NCBI GenBank assembly: GCA_963976055.1
Contig: CAXBJB010000004.1
Span: forward strand, 318,217 to 382,216
Length of the DNA: 64,000 nt
DNA from: UBA1479 sp963976055
GTDB taxonomy: Bacteria; Pseudomonadota; Alphaproteobacteria; Rhodospirillales; Casp-alpha2
Direction: 5' to 3'
Part shown: piece after piece, positions 42,997 through 51,202 of the stretch
Layout of the letters: each line of letters opens with the position of its first letter
Position numbering within the stretch: the first letter of the stretch is position 1
Position numbers and translations under genes: made by a program
Notes under the pieces: generated by a model
What the model was told of the DNA's origin: nothing
Database searches by the model: none
Seen by the model: only the letters and a program-made list of their open reading frames with translations

Positions 42997-44217
42997 CTAT
43001 GCGGCGTGCGTGGCCCGTTTGTCGCTGAGGAAGAACGTGAAGACGGTGGCCGCCGCGAGGAACGCAAACGCGACCATCAGGCATCCGTCGATCCCGGCCC
43101 ATTGATAGGAGATGCCGGACAACAAGGTCCCCAACAGGCGCCCGGTGGCGTTCGCGCCGTAGTAAAATCCCACATTCATGGTGACGCCCTCGTTCTCCGA
43201 GAGGGCCAGGATCAGATAGGAGTGCACGGCGGAATTCACGGCGAACACGATTCCGAACACGGCCAGCCCGGCGATCAAGGCGATTGCTGGATCAACGCCG
43301 ATGCGCAGTGCGGCAATAATCACAACGACGGACATGGCGAGCATGACCAGCCAGACCCGTGCGGCGCGGACCTCGGTACTCAACCCGTCGAGCGACCGCG
43401 ACGTCAGCTTCGGCGCCACAGCCTGGACGAAGCCGTAGCCGATCACCCAGGCGGCCATGAAGGCGCCGACCTGATTGAAGGTCCAGCCCAGTTGGTCGTA
43501 CAGGAACACGGGCACCCCGACGACGAACCACACGTCGCGGGCGCCGAACAGGAACACCCGCGCCGCCGACAGCAGGTTGATCTCGCGGGATTTGGAGAAA
43601 ATCTCGATGAATTTGGCCTTCTTCTTGGCCTTGCCCATGCCCTTTTCGACCGCCAGGGCGGAACCGGCCAGGATGACCGCAAGGAACCCGGCCATCAGCC
43701 ACAGGCCGCCCTGGAACCCGGCGACGGACAGCAGCAGGGCGCCGACGAAAAATCCCAGCCCCTTGATGGCGTTCTTGGATCCCGTCAGCAAGGCCACCCA
43801 ACGATAAAGTCCACCGGCGGCGTTCTCCGGTACGACGAACTTGAGCGCGCTTTTCGAGCTCATCTTGGTCAGGTCTTTGGCGACGCCGGACAGGCCCTGA
43901 ACCACGAGAACGAACAGCACGGACAGTTCCTTCGGCCAAGTGGGGTCGAGCGCGGAGAGGGCGAGCAGGGCAACGACCTGAAGGAACAGGCCGCCGGTCA
44001 AGGTCAGTTTCAGCCCGAACCGCGACGCCACCCAGCCGCCGCCGGCGTTCGTCACGATGCCCATCAGCTCATATGCGAGGAACAGCACAGCCAGTTCGAA
44101 CGGGGTGTAGCCCAGCCGGTGGAAGTGCAGCAGCACGAGCATGCGCAAGGCGCCGTCCGTGAGCATGAAGCCCCAATAGGCGGCGGTGACGACGGCGTAT
44201 TTTCGGACGTCCAACAT
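42997..44217 (-). CDS. arsJ: ArsJ, organoarsenical-efflux MFS transporter
   Basis: 406 residues, about 12 membrane helices. The sequence YAVVTAAYWGFMLTDGALRM, VVQGLSGVAKDLTKMSSKSA and GLYRWVALLTGSKNAIKG is characteristic of ArsJ, which exports 1-arseno-3-phosphoglycerate. The upstream gene on the same strand is a GAPDH at a 26-nt gap, the partner that forms this compound from arsenate and glyceraldehyde-3-phosphate. Together they remove arsenate without reduction. Confidence 0.93.
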   Translation of the reverse strand: MLDVRKYAVVTAAYWGFMLTDGALRMLVLLHFHRLGYTPFELAVLFLAYELMGIVTNAGGGWVASRFGLKLTLTGGLFLQVVALLALSALDPTWPKELSVLFVLVVQGLSGVAKDLTKMSSKSALKFVVPENAAGGLYRWVALLTGSKNAIKGLGFFVGALLLSVAGFQGGLWLMAGFLAVILAGSALAVEKGMGKAKKKAKFIEIFSKSREINLLSAARVFLFGARDVWFVVGVPVFLYDQLGWTFNQVGAFMAAWVIGYGFVQAVAPKLTSRSLDGLSTEVRAARVWLVMLAMSVVVIIAALRIGVDPAIALIAGLAVFGIVFAVNSAVHSYLILALSENEGVTMNVGFYYGANATGRLLGTLLSGISYQWAGIDGCLMVAFAFLAAATVFTFFLSDKRATHAA

Positions 44218-44243
44218 CGCTTAATGCTCCAAGGTGGTGCGTG

Positions 44244-45308
44244 TCAGTCGATTGACCGCGCAATCTTTTCCGTCAGCTCATACAGGCGGTGGGCATAGCC
44301 CATTTCGTTGTCGTACCAGGCGATGATCTTCACCTGGGTGCCGTCGGTGACCATGGTCGACGGCGCGTCGATGATCGACGAATGGGTGTCGCTCTTGAAG
44401 TCGCTGGACACCAGCGGTCGGTCCTCGACATCGAGAATGCCCGTGAGCGGCCCACCGGCCGCCTGGCGCAACAGGTTGTTGACCTCTTCCACCGTCGTCT
44501 TGCGCGACACCTCGAACACACAGTCGGTGATGGAGGCGTTGAGCAGCGGCACCCGCACGGCGATGCCGTCCAGTTTCCCTTTCAGTTCCGGGAAGATCAT
44601 GGTGATCGCCGTGGCCGATCCGGTCGAGGTCGGGATCAGATTGGCGAGCGCCGAGCGGGCGCGGCGCATGTCCTTCATGGGCTTGTCGATCACCGTCTGC
44701 GTGTTGGTGACGTCGTGGATGGTGGTGATCATGCCGTGGTCGATGCCGATGCCTTCGTGGATGACCTTGACCACCGGCGCCAGGCAGTTGGTGGTGCAGG
44801 ACGCGGCGGTCACCAGGTCATGGACCTTGGGATCGTACAGATCGTCGTTAACGCCCATGACGATGTTCAGCGCATCGCCCTTGACCGGCGCCGAGACCAC
44901 GACCTTCCTGACCCCGGCGGCGTAATAAGGCTTCACGGCATCGCGGGTCTTGAACTTGCCGGAGCATTCCAGAACCAGATCAATGCCCAGGGCGGCCCAG
45001 TCGACCTCGGCCGGTTTCGATGCGCCGGAATATCCGATCCGCCGCTTGCCGAGGACGACCGCATCCGCCCCGTCCGCCCGCGCCGCGACCGGCCAGCGGC
45101 CATGAATGCTGTCGAACGCCATCAGGTGTGCCGCGATCTCCGCCGTGCCGCCAGGTTCGTTGATGTGGACGATGTCGAGATCGCCCTTGCCCCAGGCGCC
45201 GCCCGGGCCTTCCAGGCTGGCCGGCTGGGCCGGATCGAATCCCCAGGCCGCGCGGAGCGCCAGGCGGCCCATGCGGCCGAAACCGTTGATTGCGATACGT
45301 ACGGTCAT
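44244..45308 (-). CDS. ArsJ-associated glyceraldehyde-3-phosphate dehydrogenase
   Basis: 354 residues. NAD loop IAINGFGRMGRLALRA at the N-terminus, catalytic cysteine in AASCTTNCLAPV, and NEMGYAHRLYEL at the end. It can use arsenate in place of phosphate, giving 1-arseno-3-phosphoglycerate for export by the neighbouring ArsJ. Its ribosome site AGGAG overlaps the stop codon of the metallo-hydrolase gene upstream. This copy is inferred to be dedicated to arsenate resistance rather than glycolysis because of its position. Confidence 0.92.
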   Translation of the reverse strand: MTVRIAINGFGRMGRLALRAAWGFDPAQPASLEGPGGAWGKGDLDIVHINEPGGTAEIAAHLMAFDSIHGRWPVAARADGADAVVLGKRRIGYSGASKPAEVDWAALGIDLVLECSGKFKTRDAVKPYYAAGVRKVVVSAPVKGDALNIVMGVNDDLYDPKVHDLVTAASCTTNCLAPVVKVIHEGIGIDHGMITTIHDVTNTQTVIDKPMKDMRRARSALANLIPTSTGSATAITMIFPELKGKLDGIAVRVPLLNASITDCVFEVSRKTTVEEVNNLLRQAAGGPLTGILDVEDRPLVSSDFKSDTHSSIIDAPSTMVTDGTQVKIIAWYDNEMGYAHRLYELTEKIARSID

Positions 45309-45323
45309 TTCTTGTGTCTTCTC

Positions 45324-46064
45324 CTAAAGGTTCACGACCAAACCGTCATAAGCGGTCTCCTCGGGCACCTCGTCCTTGTGCGGCATCATCTCGCGGCTGA
45401 AATGGGTCAGGATCATGCGTTTGGGCGTTAAATCCTCTTTGTGTTCGACGATGTCCGGATAGTTCATGTGGAACTTGATGGGCTTGCCATAGAAATAGCA
45501 TTCGCAGATGAACAGGTCCGCGTCCCGAGCCACTTCCGGCATGTGCTTGGTCCAGGCGCTGTCGCCCGTATAAGACACGACTTTTCCGGCAATCTCCGTG
45601 CGCAGGCTGGTGGGGTTGGTCTCCCCCGTATGCGCCGCCGGATAGGGGGCAACCGTCAACGGGCCGATCTTCGACTCCTGCATGACCGGCATTTCTACAT
45701 AGCTAAGTTGAAACTTTGGTGACATGGCGTGCATGCCCGGCATCAGGGCCTCGCAGATATCGGCGATGCGGGCCTGGGTATCGCGCGGCCCGGCGATCAC
45801 CAGGGGCTTCGTCCGCTTGGCGCCGAGCATGGAATCCATCAGGAAAAATGGTAGGCCGCCGCAATGGTCGCCGTGGATATGGGTCAGGACCACGGCGTCG
45901 ATGGTGGTGTGGTCGATGCCGAGCTGGTTCAAGGCGGTCATGCTGGTGGCGCCGAAGTCGATGACGTAGCGAAAGCCCGGCGCATCGACCATATAACAGG
46001 TCTGGAACCGGCCGCCGGCGCCGAAGGCATCGCCCGATCCGACAAAGGTGACTGTCACGCTCAT
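45324..46064 (-). CDS. MBL-fold metallo-hydrolase
   Basis: 246 residues. The zinc motif LTHIHGDHCGGLPFF is complete, with further ligand candidates in YTGDSAW and LTHFSREM. The pattern resembles RNase Z/arylsulfatase-like MBL proteins, of broad hydrolase function. AGGAGG overlaps the stop codon of the CoA-transferase gene (12-nt gap), so the two are co-translated from one message. Substrate unknown. Confidence 0.87.
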   Translation of the reverse strand: MSVTVTFVGSGDAFGAGGRFQTCYMVDAPGFRYVIDFGATSMTALNQLGIDHTTIDAVVLTHIHGDHCGGLPFFLMDSMLGAKRTKPLVIAGPRDTQARIADICEALMPGMHAMSPKFQLSYVEMPVMQESKIGPLTVAPYPAAHTGETNPTSLRTEIAGKVVSYTGDSAWTKHMPEVARDADLFICECYFYGKPIKFHMNYPDIVEHKEDLTPKRMILTHFSREMMPHKDEVPEETAYDGLVVNL

Positions 46065-46076
46065 GGAATGTTCCTC

Positions 46077-47300
46077 CTAGATGATTTCGTCGGCGCGCAG
46101 ACGGGCAACCTCGTCCTGCGATAGGCCGAACACGTCGTTCAGGACTTCGTCGGTGTGCTCGCCCAGGGTCGGCGGCGGGCGGCGGTAGGATACCGGCGTT
46201 CCCGACATCTTGATGGGATTTCCGATCATGTCTACCGGCTGGCCGCCGGCGGCGCCATGGGGCATGGAAATCTTCATGCCGCGGGCCTGCACATGGGGGT
46301 CGGCGAACACCTGCTCCAGGTCGTTGATCGGGCAGACGGGCAGGCTGGCCTCGCTGAGATCGTGAATCCATTCGGCGCTGGTCCGGCGGCGCAGGATCTC
46401 CTGCACCTTGGCGATAAGGACGTCGCGGTTCTTGAGCCGGTCTGGGTTGGTTGCGAAGCGCGGGTCAGTGGCGAGTTCGGGCTCGCCGGCCATTTCACAA
46501 AAGCGGCGGAACTGATCGTCATTGTTGGCGCCCATGATGACGAAACCGTCCTTCGTCTCGAACGCCTGGTAGGGCACCGTGTTGGGGTGGGCGGTGCCCA
46601 GGCGTTCCGGGATCGTGCCGCCGATCAGATAGTTCATGCCTTGATTGTAGAGCCAGCCGACCTGGACATCGAGCAATCCCAGGTCGATGTGCTGGCCCTC
46701 GCCGGTGGCGTCCCGGTGGCGCAGCGCCGCCAGGATGGCGACCGCCGCGTACATGCCGGTCATCACGTCGTTGACGGCGATCGGCACCTTGACCGGCAGG
46801 CGGTCGGGCTCGCCGGTCATGCTGATCAGCCCCCCCAATCCCTGCGCCATCATGTCGTATCCGGGGCGCGGCGCGTAGGGGCCGGTCTGTCCGTAGCCGG
46901 TGATCGAACAATAGACGAGACCGGGGAAATCATCCTTCAGATCGTTATACCCCAGGCCGTATTTCGCCATGCCGCCGACCTTCAGGTTTTCGATCAGCAC
47001 GTCCGATTTGGCCAGCATGCGGCGGACCAGGGCGACGCCTTCCGGCTTGGCGATGTCGACGGTGACGGACCGCTTGTTGCGGTTGGCCGACAGGTAGTAG
47101 GCGCTTTCGCTGCTGTCGTTGCCGTCGGTGTCCTTCATATAGGGCGGGCCCCAGGTGCGGGTCTCGTCGCCGACACCGCGCCGTTCCACCTTGATGACCT
47201 CGGCGCCGAGATCGCCGAGCAGTTGGGTCGATGAGGGGCCGGCAAGGACTCGGCTCATGTCGAGCACGGTGATTCCCTGCAGGGCGTTGCGTGATGTCAT
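46077..47300 (-). CDS. Class III CoA-transferase (CaiB/BaiF family)
   Basis: 407 residues. N-terminus GITVLDMSRVLAGPSSTQLLGDLGAEV is typical; Asp178 in AVNDVMTGMYA is the expected catalytic aspartate. It is a clear paralogue of the enzyme at 1943-3181, with conserved blocks at both ends (VERRGVGDETRTWGPPYM, SYRRPPPTLGEHTDEVL). It is the first gene of an apparent four-gene operon ending in arsJ. No associated acyl-CoA enzyme is nearby, so the acyl substrate is unknown. Confidence 0.87.
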   Translation of the reverse strand: MTSRNALQGITVLDMSRVLAGPSSTQLLGDLGAEVIKVERRGVGDETRTWGPPYMKDTDGNDSSESAYYLSANRNKRSVTVDIAKPEGVALVRRMLAKSDVLIENLKVGGMAKYGLGYNDLKDDFPGLVYCSITGYGQTGPYAPRPGYDMMAQGLGGLISMTGEPDRLPVKVPIAVNDVMTGMYAAVAILAALRHRDATGEGQHIDLGLLDVQVGWLYNQGMNYLIGGTIPERLGTAHPNTVPYQAFETKDGFVIMGANNDDQFRRFCEMAGEPELATDPRFATNPDRLKNRDVLIAKVQEILRRRTSAEWIHDLSEASLPVCPINDLEQVFADPHVQARGMKISMPHGAAGGQPVDMIGNPIKMSGTPVSYRRPPPTLGEHTDEVLNDVFGLSQDEVARLRADEII

Positions 47301-47332
47301 GTCTGCCTCCCGAGGTTATTTCTCGGCACTAT

Positions 47333-47361
47333 AACATATGTAAAAAAATAAAACATATGTA
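47333..47361. promoter_or_regulatory. Two ACATATGT palindromes upstream of the CoA-transferase operon
   Basis: AACATATGTA occurs twice (47333-47342 and 47352-47361), 19 bp apart in direct order, each containing the palindrome ACATATGT. The first lies 34 nt upstream of the gene start. Such paired palindromes are typical of dimeric repressors of the TetR, GntR or MarR kind, but no such gene is adjacent. Confidence 0.5.
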
Positions 47362-47673
47362 GCATCGCGATGGTCCGACCGATCTGTCGATAGATAGAAG
47401 AATGACGCCACCGCTTGGACGATCAGGTGCGGACTCTCTGCGACATTGCTTGAATAGGGCATCTGCTGTCGACGGCGCGTTGGCCGCGGCAAGGCGGTTG
47501 GTTTATCCGTGCCATGTGCTCGACAAGGGGGATGGCGAAGCGTCCAACCCTTTCGGGGAGGCTGTTCGGGCCGGGGGCGTCAACAGACCAAATACCGACA
47601 AGCGGAGATAGATCGAGATCGTGGCACCCGAGTACGTCAGCCAGTTTCGTTCTTTGCGCCTTATAAAGTGCAA

Positions 47674-47750
47674 ATTAACTGGCCAAAATAAATTGCGATT
47701 GGGCCAACTTTAGCTGTGATTGGCCAAAGTTAACTGTTTCCGACAGCTAA
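47674..47750. repeat. AT-rich repeat cluster beside tRNA-Gln
   Basis: Three TGGCCAA-type boxes (TTAACTGGCCAAA, TTGGGCCAACTTT, TTGGCCAAAGTTAAC) alternate in orientation over 47674-47735. TTAGCTGT at 47710-47717 pairs with ACAGCTAA at 47743-47750. The stretch is much richer in A+T than its surroundings. It lies directly 3' of the tRNA gene, a usual site of integrated elements, but no integrase or duplicated tRNA end is visible. Confidence 0.5.
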
Positions 47751-47773
47751 GATATTGAATTCATATTGAAAAG

Positions 47774-47850
47774 TGGCTGGGGCGCCAGGATTCGAACCTG
47801 GGAATGCCGGTACCAAAAACCGGTGTGTTAAGCCGCTTCACCACGCCCCA
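47774..47850 (-). tRNA. tRNA-Gln (anticodon UUG)
   Basis: 77 nt including encoded CCA. Acceptor strand TGGGGCG pairs with CGCCCCA, the anticodon stem is CCGGT/ACCGG around loop TTTTGGT (anticodon TTG), and the T arm has GGTTCGAATCC. The stem CCGGT, loop UUUUG and T arm closely resemble E. coli tRNA-Gln(UUG). Confidence 0.96.
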
Positions 47851-47972
47851 ATCCTTGCGCGGTCGCCCAGGCTGGGCGGGCCGACTTCTTAGACCATCTC
47901 CGCCTCGCGGGCAAGGGATGGTGCTCGCGGAATGCCGGTCCCGGTCATCCAGGCCGGGCCGATTGCGTGCCG

Positions 47973-49322
47973 TCAGGTCCTGTTGGGCAGCCGGACGTGA
48001 ACGGCCAGGCCGCCGATGTCGGCGCGGGAAAAGGCGATGTCGCCCCCGTTGACCTCGACGAGATCGGACACAATCGACAGCCCCAGGCCCCAGCCCGGTG
48101 ACCTGGTATCGAGGCGACGGCCGCGGCGCGATGCCTCGGCGGCCTGTTGCGGAGCCATTCCCGGCCCGTCGTCGGAGACCGTAAGCTCGAAGCCGCTTGC
48201 CGACTGGCGGGCGCTCACCCTGACCCGCCGGGCCGCCCACTTGCAGGCGTTTTCCATCAGGTTACCGAGAATTTCCTCGAGGTCCTCGCGATGCCCCCGG
48301 AAGACCGTATCGGTTGGGACGTCGATGTCGATGCTCAAGGCGCGTTCGGCGAACACGCGCCCGAGAACGGCGGCAATCCGCTCGGCCGTTTCCCGCACCG
48401 GGACGCCCAGTCCCAATACCCGCTCGGCCCCGGCCACCGCCGAGGCGCGGCCCAAATGGTGTTCGATCAGGCGGCGCATGGTCCGCACCTGATCGAGCAT
48501 CACCGTCTTGTCCTGCCCGCTTTCGACCTCGGCGGACAGGACGGTGAGGGGCGTCTTCAACGCATGGGCCAGATTCCCCACATGGGTGCGCGCCCGTTCG
48601 ATCAGTTCCGCGTCCTTGTCGAGAACGCTGTTCATCGCCTTGGCAAGGGGGGCGACCTCCTGCGGATAGCGTTCCGCCAACCGCGCCCGTTCGCCGTTGC
48701 GCACGGCGTCCAGATCGGCAGTCATGGCCCGCAGCGGGCGCAGGCCGAAGCGGACCTGAATCAGAATGGCGACCGCCAGCCCCGCGCCGAGCAGCCCGAG
48801 CGCCGCGATCAGCATCAGGTCGAACCGGCGAACGCCCTCTCTGATCTCGTTCAGGCCGCCCGCGATCAACACGTGGGTAACTCCGTCGGTCCCCGGCAGC
48901 CGGAGATCGCGTTCGGCGATCAGCAGGTCCTCGCCATTGGGCCCCTTCGCCCGCCGAAGGTGAAGCGCGGGGCCGCCCGCCACCGTCTCGATGACGCCGT
49001 CCCACAGGGACCGCGACCGCAGGGTCCGGCCGGTCGGCGGGGTGATCTGCCAGTACCAACCGGAATAGACCTGCCCGAAGCGCGGATCACCGAGCGGGCG
49101 GGCCAGTTTGACGGTGCCGTCGGGGGCGGTCTCCATGGCGGCGATCAGGCCGCGCAGCATGGCGTCCAGGCGATGGCCGTATTCCCGTTCGACCGTATCG
49201 CGGAACGCGACGGCAAGGACGCCGCCGCCGACCGCCAGCATGAGGACCAGCCACACCATGGCGCCGGCGATCAGGCGAACGGAAAGCGACAAGGCCGGGC
49301 GCTGGGTAGGGGCGCCCGTCAT
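47973..49322 (-). CDS. Sensor histidine kinase
   Basis: 449 residues from the ATG at 49322 that overlaps the regulator stop codon by 4 nt; the frame is open further upstream only as an overlap. Two membrane helices (about 16-36 and 168-188) bound a periplasmic domain of about 130 residues; then HAMP, HisKA with phosphoacceptor His in NLAHALKTPLTVL, N box GNLMENACKWA, and G boxes SDDGPGM and GWGLGLSIV. It resembles the PhoQ/feo-type kinases paired with PepSY proteins. It is the third gene of the pepSY-regulator-kinase operon. Confidence 0.93.
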   Translation of the reverse strand: MTGAPTQRPALSLSVRLIAGAMVWLVLMLAVGGGVLAVAFRDTVEREYGHRLDAMLRGLIAAMETAPDGTVKLARPLGDPRFGQVYSGWYWQITPPTGRTLRSRSLWDGVIETVAGGPALHLRRAKGPNGEDLLIAERDLRLPGTDGVTHVLIAGGLNEIREGVRRFDLMLIAALGLLGAGLAVAILIQVRFGLRPLRAMTADLDAVRNGERARLAERYPQEVAPLAKAMNSVLDKDAELIERARTHVGNLAHALKTPLTVLSAEVESGQDKTVMLDQVRTMRRLIEHHLGRASAVAGAERVLGLGVPVRETAERIAAVLGRVFAERALSIDIDVPTDTVFRGHREDLEEILGNLMENACKWAARRVRVSARQSASGFELTVSDDGPGMAPQQAAEASRRGRRLDTRSPGWGLGLSIVSDLVEVNGGDIAFSRADIGGLAVHVRLPNRT

Positions 49323-49990
49323 CCGGCCTCCGGCGGCTCGGCAAGCACGTATCCCTGGCCGCGGACGGTCCGGATCCGTTCGGCCCCGACCTTTCTGCGC
49401 ACCCGCCCAAGCAGGACTTCGAGGGAATTGGAGTCGGATTCGAACAGTCGGTCGTAGACGTGTTCCATCAGCTCCGTGCGGCTGATGATCCGGCCGGGGT
49501 GATGCAGGAAATAGGCAAGGATGCGGAATTCCTGGGCGGTCAGTTGGACCGGCACGCCGTCGATGGTCACGCGCCCGCTGTTGCTGTCGAGCCGCAACGG
49601 ACCGCAGACCAGTTCCGGCTGCGCATGGCCCGCCGCCCGGCGGATCAGGGCGCGCAGACGATAGATCACTTCGTCCATTTCGAAGGGCTTGGTCAGGTAG
49701 TCGTCCGCGCCGGCGTTGAACCCGGCCATCTTGTCGGACCAGCGGCTTCGCGCCGTCAGGATCAGGACGGGGGCCGTGCGCCCGGCTTCGCGCCAGCGTT
49801 GCAGTACGGTGACACCGTCGATTTTCGGCAGCCCGAGATCGAGCACGATCGCGTCGTAGGTCTCCGTATCCCCCAGATGCCACCCGTCCTCGCCGTCGTA
49901 GGCGACGTCGACGGCGAAACCGGCGGCCTCAAGCACTTGCTGAAGCCGGAACGCCAATGCCGGTTCGTCCTCGACCACCAGCACTCTCAC
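49319..49990 (-). CDS. OmpR-family response regulator
   Basis: 223 residues, GTG start with GGGAG 9 nt upstream. Receiver domain (VLVVEDEPAL, phosphoacceptor Asp in IVLDLGLPKIDG, LTKPFEMDE) and a C-terminal winged helix (VQLTAQEFRILAYFLHHPGR, VEVLLGRVRRKVG-like arrangement, IRTVRGQGYVL). It overlaps both neighbours by 4 nt (GTGA and ATGA). The 15-bp inverted repeat at 50318-50357 is a likely target, which would let it control its own operon and the cytochrome operon facing it. Confidence 0.94.
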   Translation of the reverse strand: MRVLVVEDEPALAFRLQQVLEAAGFAVDVAYDGEDGWHLGDTETYDAIVLDLGLPKIDGVTVLQRWREAGRTAPVLILTARSRWSDKMAGFNAGADDYLTKPFEMDEVIYRLRALIRRAAGHAQPELVCGPLRLDSNSGRVTIDGVPVQLTAQEFRILAYFLHHPGRIISRTELMEHVYDRLFESDSNSLEVLLGRVRRKVGAERIRTVRGQGYVLAEPPEAG

Positions 49991-50289
49991 CGTGATTTCT
50001 CCCGCCCCTTGGCCTTCAGCAACGCGCCGGTTCCGGCGTCGTAGTACAGTTTCATCACCCGCCCGCCGAAGGTCAAAATCTTAATCTCGTAGACGAGGAC
50101 GCCGTCTTTCTCTTCAAGCTCCGCTTCGATCAGGTGTCCGGGATAAGCCGCTTCGGCGCGCGACAGTATATCCGTCAGCGGCAGGATGCGGCCCTCCTCG
50201 AGCGCCCGGCGCGCGCGGTCGTGGTCCTCGTCCGCGGCAGCCGGCGCACAGGACAGGAGCAGGGCCAGAATACAGGCGGCATGTTTCAT
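49987..50289 (-). CDS. Exported PepSY-domain protein
   Basis: 100 residues with a signal peptide (AACILALLLSCAPAAA). The PepSY domain has ILSRAEAAYPGHLIEAELEEKDG and VLVYEIKILTFGGRVMKLYYDAGTG. Such small PepSY proteins are often encoded with two-component systems and thought to modulate periplasmic sensing or proteases. The stop overlaps the regulator start codon by 4 nt. It is transcribed away from the His-rich gene. Confidence 0.9.
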   Translation of the reverse strand: MKHAACILALLLSCAPAAADEDHDRARRALEEGRILPLTDILSRAEAAYPGHLIEAELEEKDGVLVYEIKILTFGGRVMKLYYDAGTGALLKAKGREKSR

Positions 50290-50317
50290 CCCCCGATCCT
50301 AGGCCCATGAACATGAA

Positions 50318-50357
50318 CCCAACCTGAACGGGTTGCTCAGACCCCGTTCAGGTTGGG
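50318..50357. promoter_or_regulatory. 15-bp perfect inverted repeat between divergent operons
   Basis: CCCAACCTGAACGGG (50318-50332) and CCCGTTCAGGTTGGG (50343-50357), spacer 10 nt. TGAAC half-sites also occur at 50308 and 50314. The site lies 29 nt from the PepSY start and 44 nt from the His-rich gene start. The repeated GTTCAG-type half-sites suit an OmpR-family regulator dimer. Confidence 0.65.
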
Positions 50358-50400
50358 GTCGCTATGGTGTCCGGCATCGACAGACCAAAGGAGAAAATAG

Positions 50401-50685
50401 ATGCTCGGCAAGATGATCATCCACGGGCTGGTGGCCGCGACCATGATCGGCGCCGCCGCCGCCGTTTATGCCCAGACACGCAACGACGGAGATGCGTCAC
50501 CGGCGCCGTCTCAGATCTCGCGCGCCGCGTCGCCCGACAAGGCGGCGGACGATGGGTACATGCGCCCGACCGGATTCCGGTTCCGCGAACGCGATGACGA
50601 CGACCATGAGCACGAATCCCGGCGCGATCACGAGCGCCGCGATCACGCCCATTCGGATCATAAGCGCGGCCACGACAACGATTAG
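50401..50685 (+). CDS. Exported His/Asp-rich small protein
   Basis: 94 residues. Signal peptide IIHGLVAATMIGAAAAVYA. The mature C-terminal half is dense in His, Asp, Glu and Arg (DDDDHEHESRRDHERRDHAH), with at least eight histidines in 32 residues, typical of periplasmic metal-binding or metal-buffering peptides. AGGAG lies 8 nt before the ATG. It opens the operon that continues with a cytochrome b, an SHP-like cytochrome and a diheme cytochrome. Iron or zinc binding is inferred. Confidence 0.8.
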   Translation: MLGKMIIHGLVAATMIGAAAAVYAQTRNDGDASPAPSQISRAASPDKAADDGYMRPTGFRFRERDDDDHEHESRRDHERRDHAHSDHKRGHDND

Positions 50686-50698
50686 GCGGAGAGCGCGT

Positions 50699-51202
50699 AT
50701 GTCCCCCAAGTTCCAATACATGCTGTTGAAGGTCTGGCACGCTTGGATCGGCGGGGCATACCTCGTCGCCTATGTGACGGCGGACGAGGACACTTATGCC
50801 ATGCATCTGTTCGCCGGTTATGCCGTTGTGGCGGCCATCGCCGCGCGTCTGCTGGCCGGGCTGATTGCTCCGGCCGGGGGACCGCTGCGCCTGCCGCGGC
50901 CAAGCCTGCGGACGGCGCGGGCCTGGCTTGCCGGCGGCAAGGGGCGGAATCCGTTGTTTGCCTGGTTCGCGGCCTTGCTGCTGGCCGTCGTCGGCCTGGC
51001 CGCGGCCTCTGGCGCCCTGGCGGATGGGATGACATGGCTTGAAGACCCCCACGAGGCGATCTCCGAGGTCTCGCTTTGGGTGATCGTCGGCCATGTCGCC
51101 TTCGTCACCTTCATGTACGGCGGAAAGCGCCTGTGGGGGCGGATCACCGCGTGGCTGTCCGCAATCCTGGCACCCATGACCTCGAAGGAGAATTCCCGAT
51201 GA
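50699..51202 (+). CDS. Cytochrome b561-type membrane protein
   Basis: 167 residues with four predicted membrane helices. Histidines that could ligate heme lie in LLKVWHAWIGG, YAMHLFAGYAVV, DPHEAISEV and IVGHVAFVTFM, the order seen in bacterial b-type cytochromes that serve the SHP/DHC system. It should pass electrons from quinol to periplasmic cytochromes. GCGGAGAG lies before the ATG, 13 nt after the His-rich gene. Its stop overlaps the next start (ATGA). Confidence 0.87.
   Translation: MSPKFQYMLLKVWHAWIGGAYLVAYVTADEDTYAMHLFAGYAVVAAIAARLLAGLIAPAGGPLRLPRPSLRTARAWLAGGKGRNPLFAWFAALLLAVVGLAAASGALADGMTWLEDPHEAISEVSLWVIVGHVAFVTFMYGGKRLWGRITAWLSAILAPMTSKENSR

Larger units (their letters stand above)
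47301..47773. other. Intergenic region between CoA-transferase gene and tRNA-Gln
   Basis: 473 nt without a gene I can support. It contains a repeated ACATATGT operator-like pair near the CoA-transferase start and AT-rich repeats next to the tRNA, listed separately. A 69-codon frame at 47402-47611 has no good ribosome site and no recognisable similarity. The rest shows no obvious structure. Confidence 0.6.

Noticed and set aside
47402..47611. 69-codon frame in the intergenic region
   Set aside because: No recognisable ribosome site, no domain, and no support from composition.
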